A DNA stretch of 64,000 bases from Roseovarius faecimaris. Its GTDB lineage: Bacteria > Pseudomonadota > Alphaproteobacteria > Rhodobacterales > Rhodobacteraceae. Made by a program: the position numbers and the translations under genes. This document shows positions 26,403 through 34,460 of this stretch, piece after piece. Numbering within the stretch: position 1 is the stretch's first letter; every line of letters begins with the position of its first letter. The stretch is from NCBI RefSeq assembly GCF_009762325.1, contig NZ_CP034348.1:2176501-2240500 (forward strand). The letters are read 5' to 3'. Below the pieces are notes generated by a model. It had not been told where the DNA came from and searched no databases. It worked only from the letters and a program-made list of their open reading frames with translations.

Positions 26403-27236
26403 TCAGCCGTCCGGATGCAGCCCGAGAAGGGCCCGGGCCTGTGCTGGCGTGGCGACGGGCCGCTCATATTTGGCGCAGAGATCGGCCGCGCGGGCCACAA
26501 GCGCCGCATTGGAGGGGGCCAGATGCGCCTTGTCGAGGCGGACATTGTCTTCGAGTCCGGTACGCGTATGCCCGCCGGCGGCGATCGCCCATTCATTAAC
26601 GACGATCTGGTTCGGCCCGATCCCGGCGGCGCACCATTCGGCATGCGGGGCGCGCTCGCGCATGATCCGAACATAGAAGTCAAACACGTCCTTGTCGGCG
26701 GGCATGGCGTTTTTCACGCCCATCACGAACTGGATATAGAGTTTGCCATAAAGCACCCCTGCCCCATGCAAACGGATCGCCTGAAGGATATGGCTGAGAT
26801 CGAACGCCTCGATCTCGGGGGTGACTTCATATGTACGCATCTCCGAGGCCAGCCAGTCGATCAGGTCCGGCGGGTTCTCGTAAACGCGGGTGGGGAAGTT
26901 GTTGGACCCCACCGACAGCGAGGCCATATCAGGCCGCAGCGGCAGCATCCCGCCCCGCGCGGCCCCGGCACCTGAACGCCCGCCGGTCGAGAACTGGACG
27001 ATCATGCCCGGGCAGTGCATGCGGATCCCTTCGCCCAGCCGGGCAAAGCGATCGGGATCCGAAGACGGCGTGCCGTCGTCATTACGCACATGGCAATGCG
27101 CAATGGCGGCCCCGGCCTCAAAGGCGGCATGGGTGCTCTCGATCTGCTCGGTCACAGTGATCGGAACGGCGGGATTATCGGCCTTGGTGGGCACAGAGCC
27201 GGTGATGGCCACACAGAGGATGCAGGGTTTGGTCAT
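26403..27236 (-). CDS. Beta-keto acid cleavage enzyme (BKACE, DUF849)
   Basis: 277 residues. The zinc-site motif A-H-C-H-V-R-N-D-D-G (near residues 46-55), Q-F-S-T-G-G-R-S-G and G-G-H-T-R-T-G-L-E-D-N are hallmarks of BKACE. Members condense a beta-keto acid with acetyl-CoA to give acetoacetyl-CoA or a CoA ester plus an amine or acid; known substrates include 3-keto-5-aminohexanoate and dehydrocarnitine. At the end of a betaine-type gene string, a dehydrocarnitine-like substrate would be attractive (inference). The gap to the upstream gene is 97 bp, so co-transcription is likely but not certain. Confidence 0.85.
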   Translation of the reverse strand: MTKPCILCVAITGSVPTKADNPAVPITVTEQIESTHAAFEAGAAIAHCHVRNDDGTPSSDPDRFARLGEGIRMHCPGMIVQFSTGGRSGAGAARGGMLPLRPDMASLSVGSNNFPTRVYENPPDLIDWLASEMRTYEVTPEIEAFDLSHILQAIRLHGAGVLYGKLYIQFVMGVKNAMPADKDVFDFYVRIMRERAPHAEWCAAGIGPNQIVVNEWAIAAGGHTRTGLEDNVRLDKAHLAPSNAALVARAADLCAKYERPVATPAQARALLGLHPDG

Positions 27237-27333
27237 GGCAACATCTTAGTGCGAAGCGCATCGCAGGCCAATGCTCTTCGCGCCTTGACATGCGCGCCTC
27301 GCAAGGTCGGGCAAAAGACCGCAGGCGCGGAGC

Positions 27334-27723
27334 TTACAACTGCCCCGCCTCTTCCAGCACCTTGCGGGCCGAGCGGAAACATTCGATCCCCTGCGGCACG
27401 CCGCAATAGATCGCCACCACATGCACGATGGCGCGAATCTCCTCGACGCTGCACCCGTTGGTCAGCGCGCCTTTGCAGTGGATCTCCCATTCATGCATCT
27501 TGCCCAGCGCGCCCAGCATGGCGAGGTTCATCATCGAACGGGTCTTGGGTTCGATCACGTCATCGCCCCAGCCAAAGCCCCAGCACCAGGCGGTCATCGC
27601 CTCCTGAAAGGGCCGGGTGAAGTCGTCCGCTGCAGCCAGGTTCTTTTCCACATATTCCGCGCCCAGGGTGCCCTTGCGCTGCTCCAGACCCTTGAGAAAC
27701 AGGTCTTCGTCAAAGAGGCTCAT
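27334..27723 (-). CDS. Carboxymuconolactone decarboxylase family protein
   Basis: 129 residues, one CMD domain. The pattern E-P-K-T-R-S-M-M-N-L-A-M-L-G-A-L-G-K, then E-W-E-I-H-C-K-G-A-L-T-N-G-C-S-V-E-E-I-R-A-I matches PcaC-like proteins: K-G-A-L-x-N-G-x-S-x-E-E-I. AhpD-type CxxC is absent, which favours decarboxylase-like over peroxidase activity. No other protocatechuate genes are in the window, so the substrate is unclear. It sits 15 bp after the ADP-ribosylglycohydrolase gene. Confidence 0.8.
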   Translation of the reverse strand: MSLFDEDLFLKGLEQRKGTLGAEYVEKNLAAADDFTRPFQEAMTAWCWGFGWGDDVIEPKTRSMMNLAMLGALGKMHEWEIHCKGALTNGCSVEEIRAIVHVVAIYCGVPQGIECFRSARKVLEEAGQL

Positions 27724-27738
27724 GTTTTTGTCCTTTCT

Positions 27739-28584
27739 TCATATGTCGATGGGCCGCAGCGCATAGAGGTCATCCGCCGCGGTCAGGATTTTATCGTGAT
27801 CATGCAAGAGGTTCCGCCAGTTTTCCGGAATGCCCTCATAGCCGTAAATGCGCCCCGCGATCTGCCCGGTGACCGCGCCCACCGTATCGGCATCGCCGCC
27901 CAGATTGACCGCCGCCAGCAGGATATCGCGGAAATTGTCGCCCTGGGTCATGGCCCAGAAGGCCGCGTGCAGCGTGTGCACCACATAGCCTGACGCCTCC
28001 TCGGGCGGCTCCTCCGGGCGGGGCAGCAGGCCAGTGTCGCCGGTGACAAGGAACTGCGCCAGGTTGGCCGCCGCCCGCATGCAGAGCGGGCTGGCATGGG
28101 TCAGCCGGCTGGAGAGCTGCGCTGCCGATTGCGCCGATTGCACATTCGCCCCATAGGCCAGCACCACGGGGGCCAGCCGCATGATCCCGCCATTGCCCGA
28201 CTTCTCGTTCTCCGTCGGGCCGGAATAGGGATTGCCGGTTTGCAGATAGGCATCGAGTGCCGCGCTCGTCTGATTGCCGATATCGAAACAGACACCCGTC
28301 GAGCTGAGATAGCCGAAGTCGCGCCAATTGACGAAGCGGCGCATGGCATCATCGGCGTCCCAGCCATTGGCCGAACGCAGCATTTGCGCCAGGCAGAGCG
28401 CCATGGAGGTGTCATCGGTCCATTGCCCGGGTCTGAGCCCGAAGGGGCCGCCACCGACCATATCGTCAATCGGGCGCACCGCCTCACGCGGGACTAACTC
28501 CAGCGTCGTGCCCAGCGCGTCGCCCACTGCAAGCCCGATGAGCATCCCGCGCGCCTGATCAAGGGTGAAGGGTTTCTGCATCAA
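27739..28584 (-). CDS. ADP-ribosylglycohydrolase family protein
   Basis: 281 residues. Both metal-binding motifs of the DraG/ARH fold are present: P-G-Q-W-T-D-D-T-S-M-A-L (near residue 55) and N-L-G-G-D-A-D-T-V-G-A-V (near 229), with G-x-A-x-G-D-A-L-G near the start. The family removes ADP-ribose from proteins or small molecules using two Mg ions. The start overlaps the stop of the FrhB-like gene in ATGA. No ADP-ribosyltransferase is visible nearby, so the target is unknown. Confidence 0.88.
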   Translation of the reverse strand: MMQKPFTLDQARGMLIGLAVGDALGTTLELVPREAVRPIDDMVGGGPFGLRPGQWTDDTSMALCLAQMLRSANGWDADDAMRRFVNWRDFGYLSSTGVCFDIGNQTSAALDAYLQTGNPYSGPTENEKSGNGGIMRLAPVVLAYGANVQSAQSAAQLSSRLTHASPLCMRAAANLAQFLVTGDTGLLPRPEEPPEEASGYVVHTLHAAFWAMTQGDNFRDILLAAVNLGGDADTVGAVTGQIAGRIYGYEGIPENWRNLLHDHDKILTAADDLYALRPIDI

Positions 28585-29807
28585 TCGGCCTCCGGAAGGG
28601 TCTCGCGGAACTTGCCGGCCTTGGCCCGTGCGCAGGTGCCCTCCTCTTGCGCGGCATCGCCGGCATCCAATGCGTCGATCCGCAGACCGCGATGGGCAAA
28701 GACAGGCTGTCCCGCCGACGCAAGCCCGCGCAGACGCGCGGCCACGCTATGCTTCTTGGCCACCTGGTGCGGCTGGAAATCGTCATAATCACGCGGCGAA
28801 TGCGCGCGGCCCAGAACCAGATCGCCCGCCGCCACGGCGCTCTCCAGCAGCGCCTGACCGGCCGGGCTGCGGGTAATGACACCGTTAAAGCCCTCATCCT
28901 CACCCATGGGTGCACCGCCGGGCCAGATATCGGCCGCAGCGATATCCGCCGCCTCGCCAATCGCATCGGGGCAGATCTTGCAGCGGCTCTGGATGCGCCA
29001 GCCCGCCTCATCGGCCCACATATCGAGATAGGTCTTTTCGAACGCCTCGCCCGATCGGGTCTCGATCCGGGTCGGCCCCGGATTGCCGTGGCCGCGATAG
29101 CGGAACAGGGTCACCTCCTCTTCGCGCAGCCCCAGCTCCTCTAGCACGGCCTGCGATTTGCCCAGATCCGACGCGCCACCACAGACCATGACCAGCACCG
29201 CCACCATGAGCCGGTCAAGCCGCGGGTCCGCCTTGGCCCGCGCGCGTAACGCATTGGCGTCACAGGGTTTTGCGATCACGGCAAAGGGTTCATTCCGGGC
29301 CAGCGCCGCCTCGATCCCGGCCAGCGTGTCCGACGGGCCATACCGGGACCCGGCCCGGTCGAGAACCTGTTCGGGCGTTTCACTGATCTGCCAGCGGCTG
29401 CGCATGGGGCGCTCGGGATCGGCCCCGCAATGCAGGATGAACCGTGCTTGCCCGGAGCGCAGCAGATGCACACCCAACGCCGTCAGCACCCCGCCCGTCG
29501 CGGCGCGATAGCGGATATCGGCATCGCCTGCCCAGGCCTCGCCCATATGGGTGAAGCTGCCCCAGACCGGATCGCTTTGGGTGCCGCGCGGCTCGGCTTC
29601 GACCACAGCGCCGGGACAAGCCGCCAGGATCATGGCATCGGCGTCGTGGTTCTCGGCTGTGAGAGGCGCGGGGCGCAGACGGCCCTCATCGGTCATGCGC
29701 ATCGCCCATCGTTCGGGGGCCAGCGCCGCGCAGAGACCGCACCCGATACAAAGCCCGTTTTCGACCACCGCGCGAAGAGTAACAGGGGGAGTGGCCTCGC
29801 TGATCAT
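28581..29807 (-). CDS. FrhB/FdhB-like coenzyme F420 hydrogenase beta-subunit family protein
   Basis: 408 residues. An N-terminal C-I-G-C-G-L-C (residues 20-26) supplies part of an iron-sulfur site; the middle has Y-R-A-A-T-G-G-V-L-T-A-L and R-Y-G-P-S, and the end S-R-C-K-I-C-P-D-A-I-G-E-A-A-D-I-A-A-A-D. This is the FrhB_FdhB family, flavoproteins that include F420 reductases and the divinyl chlorophyllide reductase BciB. The role here is unknown; it may act as a redox partner. Coupled to the ADP-ribosylglycohydrolase gene by a 4-bp overlap. Confidence 0.8.
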   Translation of the reverse strand: MISEATPPVTLRAVVENGLCIGCGLCAALAPERWAMRMTDEGRLRPAPLTAENHDADAMILAACPGAVVEAEPRGTQSDPVWGSFTHMGEAWAGDADIRYRAATGGVLTALGVHLLRSGQARFILHCGADPERPMRSRWQISETPEQVLDRAGSRYGPSDTLAGIEAALARNEPFAVIAKPCDANALRARAKADPRLDRLMVAVLVMVCGGASDLGKSQAVLEELGLREEEVTLFRYRGHGNPGPTRIETRSGEAFEKTYLDMWADEAGWRIQSRCKICPDAIGEAADIAAADIWPGGAPMGEDEGFNGVITRSPAGQALLESAVAAGDLVLGRAHSPRDYDDFQPHQVAKKHSVAARLRGLASAGQPVFAHRGLRIDALDAGDAAQEEGTCARAKAGKFRETLPEAD

Positions 29808-29939
29808 GGGCGGTTGTCCTTTTTGCTCATGGCCGGATCATGGCGCCTGCGGAGGGGCATCGGGCCCCCTGCGCCCGCCTCCCACTCAACCGGCTTTGGG
29901 GCCGGAGCGCAAGCGGGTGACGGAAGGCCCGAAGGTGAT

Positions 29940-31388
29940 CTATCTCACCTGGATCGCGACATTCTTGGTCTGCACGTAGTTGAGCAGCGCCTCGCGCCCC
30001 TTCTCGCGGCCATAGCCGGATTTGCCATAGCCGCCAAAGGGGGTTTCGACCCCGCCGGCGAACCATTCGTTGACAAAGACCTGACCGGCGCGGATTTTCT
30101 GCGCGGCGCGTGTGGCACGGTCGAGATTGCGGGTGAACACGCCGCCGACAAGCCCGTACTCGGTCCCATTGGCGATGGCGACGGCCTCGGCCTCGTCCCG
30201 GAAGGGGATCACCGACAGAACCGGGCCGAACACCTCTTCCTGCGCGATGGTCATGTCGGGGGAAACACCTGTGAGAACAGTGGGTTCCAGAAACGCGCCG
30301 GGGATGTTCATCTTGCGTCCGCCGGTGGCCACATGTGCGCCCTGCGCCTCGGCCTCGGCCACCATCCGCGCGGCGCGGTCGCGCTGTGCCTCGGACACCA
30401 TCGAGCCCATCGTCAGCCCCGCCTCGGCCCGGTCGATACCAGGGCCGACCGAGAGCGATTTCGCGACCTTCACGGCGCGCTCGACCAGCTCGTCATGGCG
30501 GCTTTCGTGGACCACGATCCGCGACATGGCCGAACAGACCTGCCCGGCATTGAAAAAGATGCCCCAGCGGATGTCCTTCTCCATCGCTTCAAGATCGGCA
30601 TCGTCATGCACGATGGCCGCCGATTTGCCGCCCAGTTCCAGCACACAAGGCACGACATTGGCCGCCGCCGCCGTGGCAATGGCGATCCCGGTTTTGACCG
30701 AGCCGGTAAAGACGATCTGATTGACGTCCGGATGCGCGCTGAGCGCGGCGCCGGCCTCGTGCCCCCAGCCGCAGAGGATATTGACCGCACCCGCGGGCAG
30801 GCCCACGGCTTCGGCGGCATGACCGTAGATATAGTTGGAGAGCGGGGTCAGCTCTGGTGTCTTGACCACGCAGGCATTGCCCGTGGCCAGCCCGCAGGAG
30901 AGCGAGCGCGCCGTCATCTCAAGCGGGAAATTCCACGGGATGATCTGCGCCGAGACGCCGTAAGGCTCGTAATGGGTGAAGTCGAAATAGCCCGCGCCAA
31001 GCGGGATCGAGCGGCCTTCGAGCGTTTCGGCCTGGTTGCCGTAATACTCGAAATAGCGTGCAGCGCCCTGGATTTCACGATGCGCTTCCCACAGAGGCTT
31101 GCCCTGTTCCAGCGTGAGAACCTGCGCAATATCGTCTGCGTTTTCAATCAGGTAGCGGCCAATGGCCTGCACCATCCGGCCCCTCTCAACCGGGCGCATC
31201 GCGGTCAGCACCCCGCTTTGATGAACCCGGCGCGCCGCCTGCACGGCGCGGTCGATATCCGCCGCGTCGGCCAGGGCCTGCTCGGCCAGAACCTCGCCCG
31301 TGCCGGGGTTGACCACCTCGACACGGCCCGCGCCGCCATCGACCCAACTGCCGTCCACATAGTTCTGCCAATAGGGCTTGATCTGCAT
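29940..31388 (-). CDS. Aldehyde dehydrogenase (betaine/semialdehyde type)
   Basis: 482 residues. L-E-L-G-G-K-S-A-A (general-base Glu), N-A-G-Q-V-C-S-A-M-S-R (nucleophile Cys), I-P-W-N-F-P-L and F-T-G-S-V-K-T-G show a complete ALDH. Relatives include betaine-aldehyde, succinate-semialdehyde and trimethylaminobutyraldehyde dehydrogenases; the last would suit carnitine-like pathways, but the substrate cannot be read from sequence. The ATG at 31388 has GGAAG upstream and follows the sulfotransferase-like gene by 17 bp, so it belongs to the Rieske gene string. A 132-bp gap follows before the FrhB-like gene. Confidence 0.85.
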   Translation of the reverse strand: MQIKPYWQNYVDGSWVDGGAGRVEVVNPGTGEVLAEQALADAADIDRAVQAARRVHQSGVLTAMRPVERGRMVQAIGRYLIENADDIAQVLTLEQGKPLWEAHREIQGAARYFEYYGNQAETLEGRSIPLGAGYFDFTHYEPYGVSAQIIPWNFPLEMTARSLSCGLATGNACVVKTPELTPLSNYIYGHAAEAVGLPAGAVNILCGWGHEAGAALSAHPDVNQIVFTGSVKTGIAIATAAAANVVPCVLELGGKSAAIVHDDADLEAMEKDIRWGIFFNAGQVCSAMSRIVVHESRHDELVERAVKVAKSLSVGPGIDRAEAGLTMGSMVSEAQRDRAARMVAEAEAQGAHVATGGRKMNIPGAFLEPTVLTGVSPDMTIAQEEVFGPVLSVIPFRDEAEAVAIANGTEYGLVGGVFTRNLDRATRAAQKIRAGQVFVNEWFAGGVETPFGGYGKSGYGREKGREALLNYVQTKNVAIQVR

Positions 31389-31405
31389 CGGTGGTCTTCC
31401 TTTCT

Positions 31406-32146
31406 TCAGGCTGTCAGCCGGTGCGCATGAAGCCGCTGATAATGCGGCTGCATCCGGCGATACACCTGTTGCACGCGCGGCGCACACTCCGCAAGCTCCA
31501 CATAACGGCGCTCCTGCCGGGTCAGGCCCGTGGATTTGGCAAGGTTGCCATGAAACGACCCGCCATCCCACCAGCTATGCGCCGAAGGGTCGCCGCCCGG
31601 CGCCCAGCTCAGCGCCTCGGGGATAAAGGGGATACCCACCGCGTTGCAGAAGGCAGCGGTCATCGCCTCGGGGTTCTCCAGAAGATCATCGCTGTCGATC
31701 ACCGGTGGCGGGCTGCCGTTCAAAGCCCACAAGAGGTCAAACAGGGCGCGCTGTTCGGGGAAGCCTACTTCGCCCTCGTGAAAGTCGGGCCATTTGTCAT
31801 GCATGGAGGTGATCGTCTTGGCCGGGTCACGGATGAGAAAGGCATGAGTGAAATGCGACAGGAACTCAGGCGTCCACATGTGATTGATGTAATGCGGAAA
31901 ATCCTTGAGGAAAACCGGGCCATGCGCGGCGCGCGCCTGAATGTCCTGCCAGACACTTTCCAAGGTCAGCCCCGGTGTGGTCTTGTCGCCGGGCTGGAAG
32001 CGTTGCCAGAGCGGCTCTTCGCCCTGATACCAGGCCTCACCGAAGGGTTCGTGCAGGCAGTCGAGATCGCCGCGCTGGCGCATCATCCATTCAAACGCGG
32101 TGGAGGTGGAGCGCGGCACGGCCCAGAGGGCAACGATTTTATGCAT
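31406..32146 (-). CDS. Sulfotransferase-like P-loop protein
   Basis: 246 residues. The start M-H-K-I-V-A-L-W-A-V-P-R-S-T-S-T-A-F-E is the short P-loop (P-R-S-x-S-T) of the branched family often annotated sulfotransferase or PAPS-dependent, and A-F-L-I-R-D-P-A-K-T-I-T-S is the 3'-phosphate-like segment near residue 120. It is quite unlike the tandem pair at 23-25 kb. The start at 32146 overlaps the end of the racemase-like gene by 8 bp. The substrate is unknown. Confidence 0.7.
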   Translation of the reverse strand: MHKIVALWAVPRSTSTAFEWMMRQRGDLDCLHEPFGEAWYQGEEPLWQRFQPGDKTTPGLTLESVWQDIQARAAHGPVFLKDFPHYINHMWTPEFLSHFTHAFLIRDPAKTITSMHDKWPDFHEGEVGFPEQRALFDLLWALNGSPPPVIDSDDLLENPEAMTAAFCNAVGIPFIPEALSWAPGGDPSAHSWWDGGSFHGNLAKSTGLTRQERRYVELAECAPRVQQVYRRMQPHYQRLHAHRLTA

Positions 32147-32963
32147 TGAGGCTCTCCAGAAGCTGGCCTTGCGGGGTGACGGGACCAAGCCCCAGATCCT
32201 TGAAAATCCGCCAGTAAAGGGCCGTGTCATGGCCGATGACGGGCTTGCCAAGGGCGGCCTCCAGCGCGCGTGTCAGATGCAGCGGCCGCTGCGGCAAACC
32301 GTCGGGCCCCGAACGGAAATTGCACATGCCGTTGATCAGGTAGGCATCGGCATCGGGGGCCTGTTCGGCAACGTAGAGAAAGCTTTTCATCGCCAGATCG
32401 CCCTCGAACACCCAGCGGTGATCGTTCACCTCCTCCTGGCTGTCGAACCAGCCCTGATCGTGGAAATTTCCGGCCCAGAGCACATCGAAACCCGCCTCGC
32501 GAAGAAAGCCCACCGTGCCCTGCCACCAGGCGGGCCAGTGATAGGCGGCGTTGAGCGCGACCTTCTCCACATTCATCGCGCGCAGTGCCTCGACCATGGC
32601 GTAACCTGCCATGTGAAAGCGCACGCCGTGCTTGTCCGACAGCGCCTCGCAATGGGCGCGGATACCCTCCACGCCCAGCCCGCTGGCATGGACCCAGTTC
32701 GACCCCACCTGCCCCGCCACATCGACGCCGTTGCGGGCCATGCAATGCACGAAGTCTTCCATCATGCCAAAATTCTGTTTGCGCTGGTCAAGAGCGTGCA
32801 CATAGTCGGGCACATGCAGCATCCAGCCATGCACGCCCACGGTTTCAGGGGCCATTCGGAGGAAGTCGCTGGGCGCCGCGTCATAGTCGAAGGGCGGGCA
32901 GGTAAAGCCCACTTGATGCGGAAACAGCTTGTGTTCGGGCCGCCAGGTTTCGGGCATCAGCAT
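32139..32963 (-). CDS. Arylmalonate decarboxylase / maleate isomerase-like protein
   Basis: 274 residues of the Asp/Glu racemase superfamily, AMDase and maleate isomerase branch: M-A-P-E-T-V-G-V-H-G-W-M near residue 37, D-V-A-G-Q-V-G-S-N-W-V-H near 81, and N-G-M-C-N-F-R-S near 211. Only the C-terminal Cys (Cys214) is where this superfamily puts a catalytic Cys; the N-terminal position appears to be Gly or Ser, as in one-Cys arylmalonate decarboxylases. So decarboxylation or a one-Cys isomerisation is more likely than two-base racemisation (inference). It overlaps neighbours on both sides (1 and 8 bp), tying it to the Rieske gene string. Confidence 0.7.
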   Translation of the reverse strand: MLMPETWRPEHKLFPHQVGFTCPPFDYDAAPSDFLRMAPETVGVHGWMLHVPDYVHALDQRKQNFGMMEDFVHCMARNGVDVAGQVGSNWVHASGLGVEGIRAHCEALSDKHGVRFHMAGYAMVEALRAMNVEKVALNAAYHWPAWWQGTVGFLREAGFDVLWAGNFHDQGWFDSQEEVNDHRWVFEGDLAMKSFLYVAEQAPDADAYLINGMCNFRSGPDGLPQRPLHLTRALEAALGKPVIGHDTALYWRIFKDLGLGPVTPQGQLLESLNA

Positions 32964-33376
32964 CAGAGCGGCTCCGTCGTGTCGGCCGAGCCCGGATATT
33001 TGGGCAGATCGTCGGTGATCCGGACCCAGGGCAGTTTCTCGGCGTAGTGAAAATGCGCTTTGGGGGCAAAGCTTTGCGGGTTGTCCAGCGTGGCGGCGTA
33101 AAGATGCGTCTCGTCCGGCCAGCCCTCATACTGATAGGTCATCTGCGTTCCGCATGCCCCGCAGAACAGGCGTTTCACGCGGCCATTGGATGTAGCGTTG
33201 GTTTTCAGCTCACCCTCCCAGCGCACGGACGCGCGGGGCACCCCGAAAAAGCTGGTGAACGGGGCCGAGGTGGCCCGGCGGCAGCTGTCGCAATGGCAAT
33301 GCCCGGCCCAGAGCACGGGCCCCGGAGTGGCATAGCGCACCGCCCCGCAAAAGCATCTGCCTGTGATGTCAGCCAT
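32963..33376 (-). CDS. GFA (Mss4-like) zinc protein
   Basis: 137 residues. Zinc ligands typical of the GFA fold are seen: G-R-C-F-C-G-A-V-R-Y at residues 6-15, H-C-H-C-D-S-C-R-R near 26-34, and F-C-G-A-C-G-T near 71. The founding member binds the glutathione adduct of formaldehyde. Because Rieske demethylation and sarcosine oxidation both release formaldehyde, a formaldehyde-related task is reasonable here. It overlaps the Rieske gene by 8 bp. Confidence 0.85.
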   Translation of the reverse strand: MADITGRCFCGAVRYATPGPVLWAGHCHCDSCRRATSAPFTSFFGVPRASVRWEGELKTNATSNGRVKRLFCGACGTQMTYQYEGWPDETHLYAATLDNPQSFAPKAHFHYAEKLPWVRITDDLPKYPGSADTTEPL

Positions 33377-34460
33377 CCACCGCCTCGCGCATCCATTGTT
33401 GCAGCTTCTGGATCGAATGCTCGGACATCACGCCGCAGCCCGGGTCGAGCACCAGCGGGCCGGGTTTGTAGCCCTTGGACTTGAGGCCGCGATGCACCGA
33501 TTCCACCAGCCGGATATCTTCTTCGACGGTGGTGTCGCGGTCCTGAATGGCAAGCTTGCGGATCACGTCGCTCTCGGCGCCATCCACCGTGTACCAGCCG
33601 CGCCAGACGGTGCAATTGTCCACATCATGCGCCCGCCAATGGTAGGTGTTGAGCACATTGCCCGGGTAGCACTGGAACGAGAACATCGGCCACAGGAACC
33701 ATGACTGGTAATCGCCCGCATGGGGCACCGACAAATCGATCGGATAGGTCATTGCCTCAAGGCTCTGGCATTCGGTGACATGGCGCAGCACATAGCCGCC
33801 GCTCGCATCGGGCTGGATGTCATAGGTCTCGGGTTTGATTACCCCTTCGGCAAAGGTCGGGTGGTTGGTGGGGCAATGGTAGCATTCGGAGTAATTCTCG
33901 ACCGAAACCTTCCAGTTGCACCGCTCGGGGCATTCGACCCATTCGAGGGGTGCCAGAGCGTCGATATGCGGCACATATTCAGACAGCTCTTCGCGCACGC
34001 CGGGAAACCAGTCGTCCATCGGGGCCGCCGCATCATCTAGATTGACGAAGAGGAAGCCGTGGAAATCCTCGGTACGCACTTCGGTCAGGCAGATCTTTTC
34101 CCGGTCGAAGCCCGGCACGCTCTTGATGTTGGGCCCGGCGCGCAGACCACCGGTCAGCTCATAGGTCCACTGATGATAGGGGCAGACCACGACGCGGGTG
34201 CTGCCCGTGCCGGTGACCAGCTCATGCGCCCGGTGCTGGCAGACGTTATAGAAGGTGCGCACCACCTCGTCGCGGCCACGTATGCAAAACAGGCTTTGCC
34301 CGGCGATCTCGAAGGCAAAGTAATCACCCACATTCGGGATCTGGCTGACATGCCCGGCAAATTGCCAGGTCCGCAGGAGCAAGCCATTCATTTCCTGCGC
34401 AAAAATCGCGGGGTCGGTGTAGTAGCGGGCGTCAAGGGAATGCACGAGGGGGACGTTCAT
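33369..34460 (-). CDS. Rieske non-haem iron oxygenase, quaternary-amine type
   Basis: 363 residues. The Rieske cluster ligands are Cys74, His76, Cys93 and His96 (C-Q-H and C-P-Y-H). The mononuclear site is E192-C-Y-H195-C-P-T-N-H200, with Asp in V-E-E-D-I-R-L as the later ligand. Glu, not Asp, bridges the two centres, with the same spacing as in the carnitine oxygenase CntA; glycine betaine (GbcA-like) and stachydrine demethylases are related. It probably removes an N-methyl group as formaldehyde, or cleaves the C-N bond, from a betaine. No reductase gene is adjacent. It overlaps the regulator gene by 4 bp. Confidence 0.88.
   Translation of the reverse strand: MNVPLVHSLDARYYTDPAIFAQEMNGLLLRTWQFAGHVSQIPNVGDYFAFEIAGQSLFCIRGRDEVVRTFYNVCQHRAHELVTGTGSTRVVVCPYHQWTYELTGGLRAGPNIKSVPGFDREKICLTEVRTEDFHGFLFVNLDDAAAPMDDWFPGVREELSEYVPHIDALAPLEWVECPERCNWKVSVENYSECYHCPTNHPTFAEGVIKPETYDIQPDASGGYVLRHVTECQSLEAMTYPIDLSVPHAGDYQSWFLWPMFSFQCYPGNVLNTYHWRAHDVDNCTVWRGWYTVDGAESDVIRKLAIQDRDTTVEEDIRLVESVHRGLKSKGYKPGPLVLDPGCGVMSEHSIQKLQQWMREAVDG

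Noticed and set aside
29430..31430. 666-codon plus-strand open frame
   Set aside because: It lies opposite the aldehyde dehydrogenase and FrhB-like genes. Its His/Arg/Gly-rich protein has no domain; it is a shadow of GC-rich third positions.
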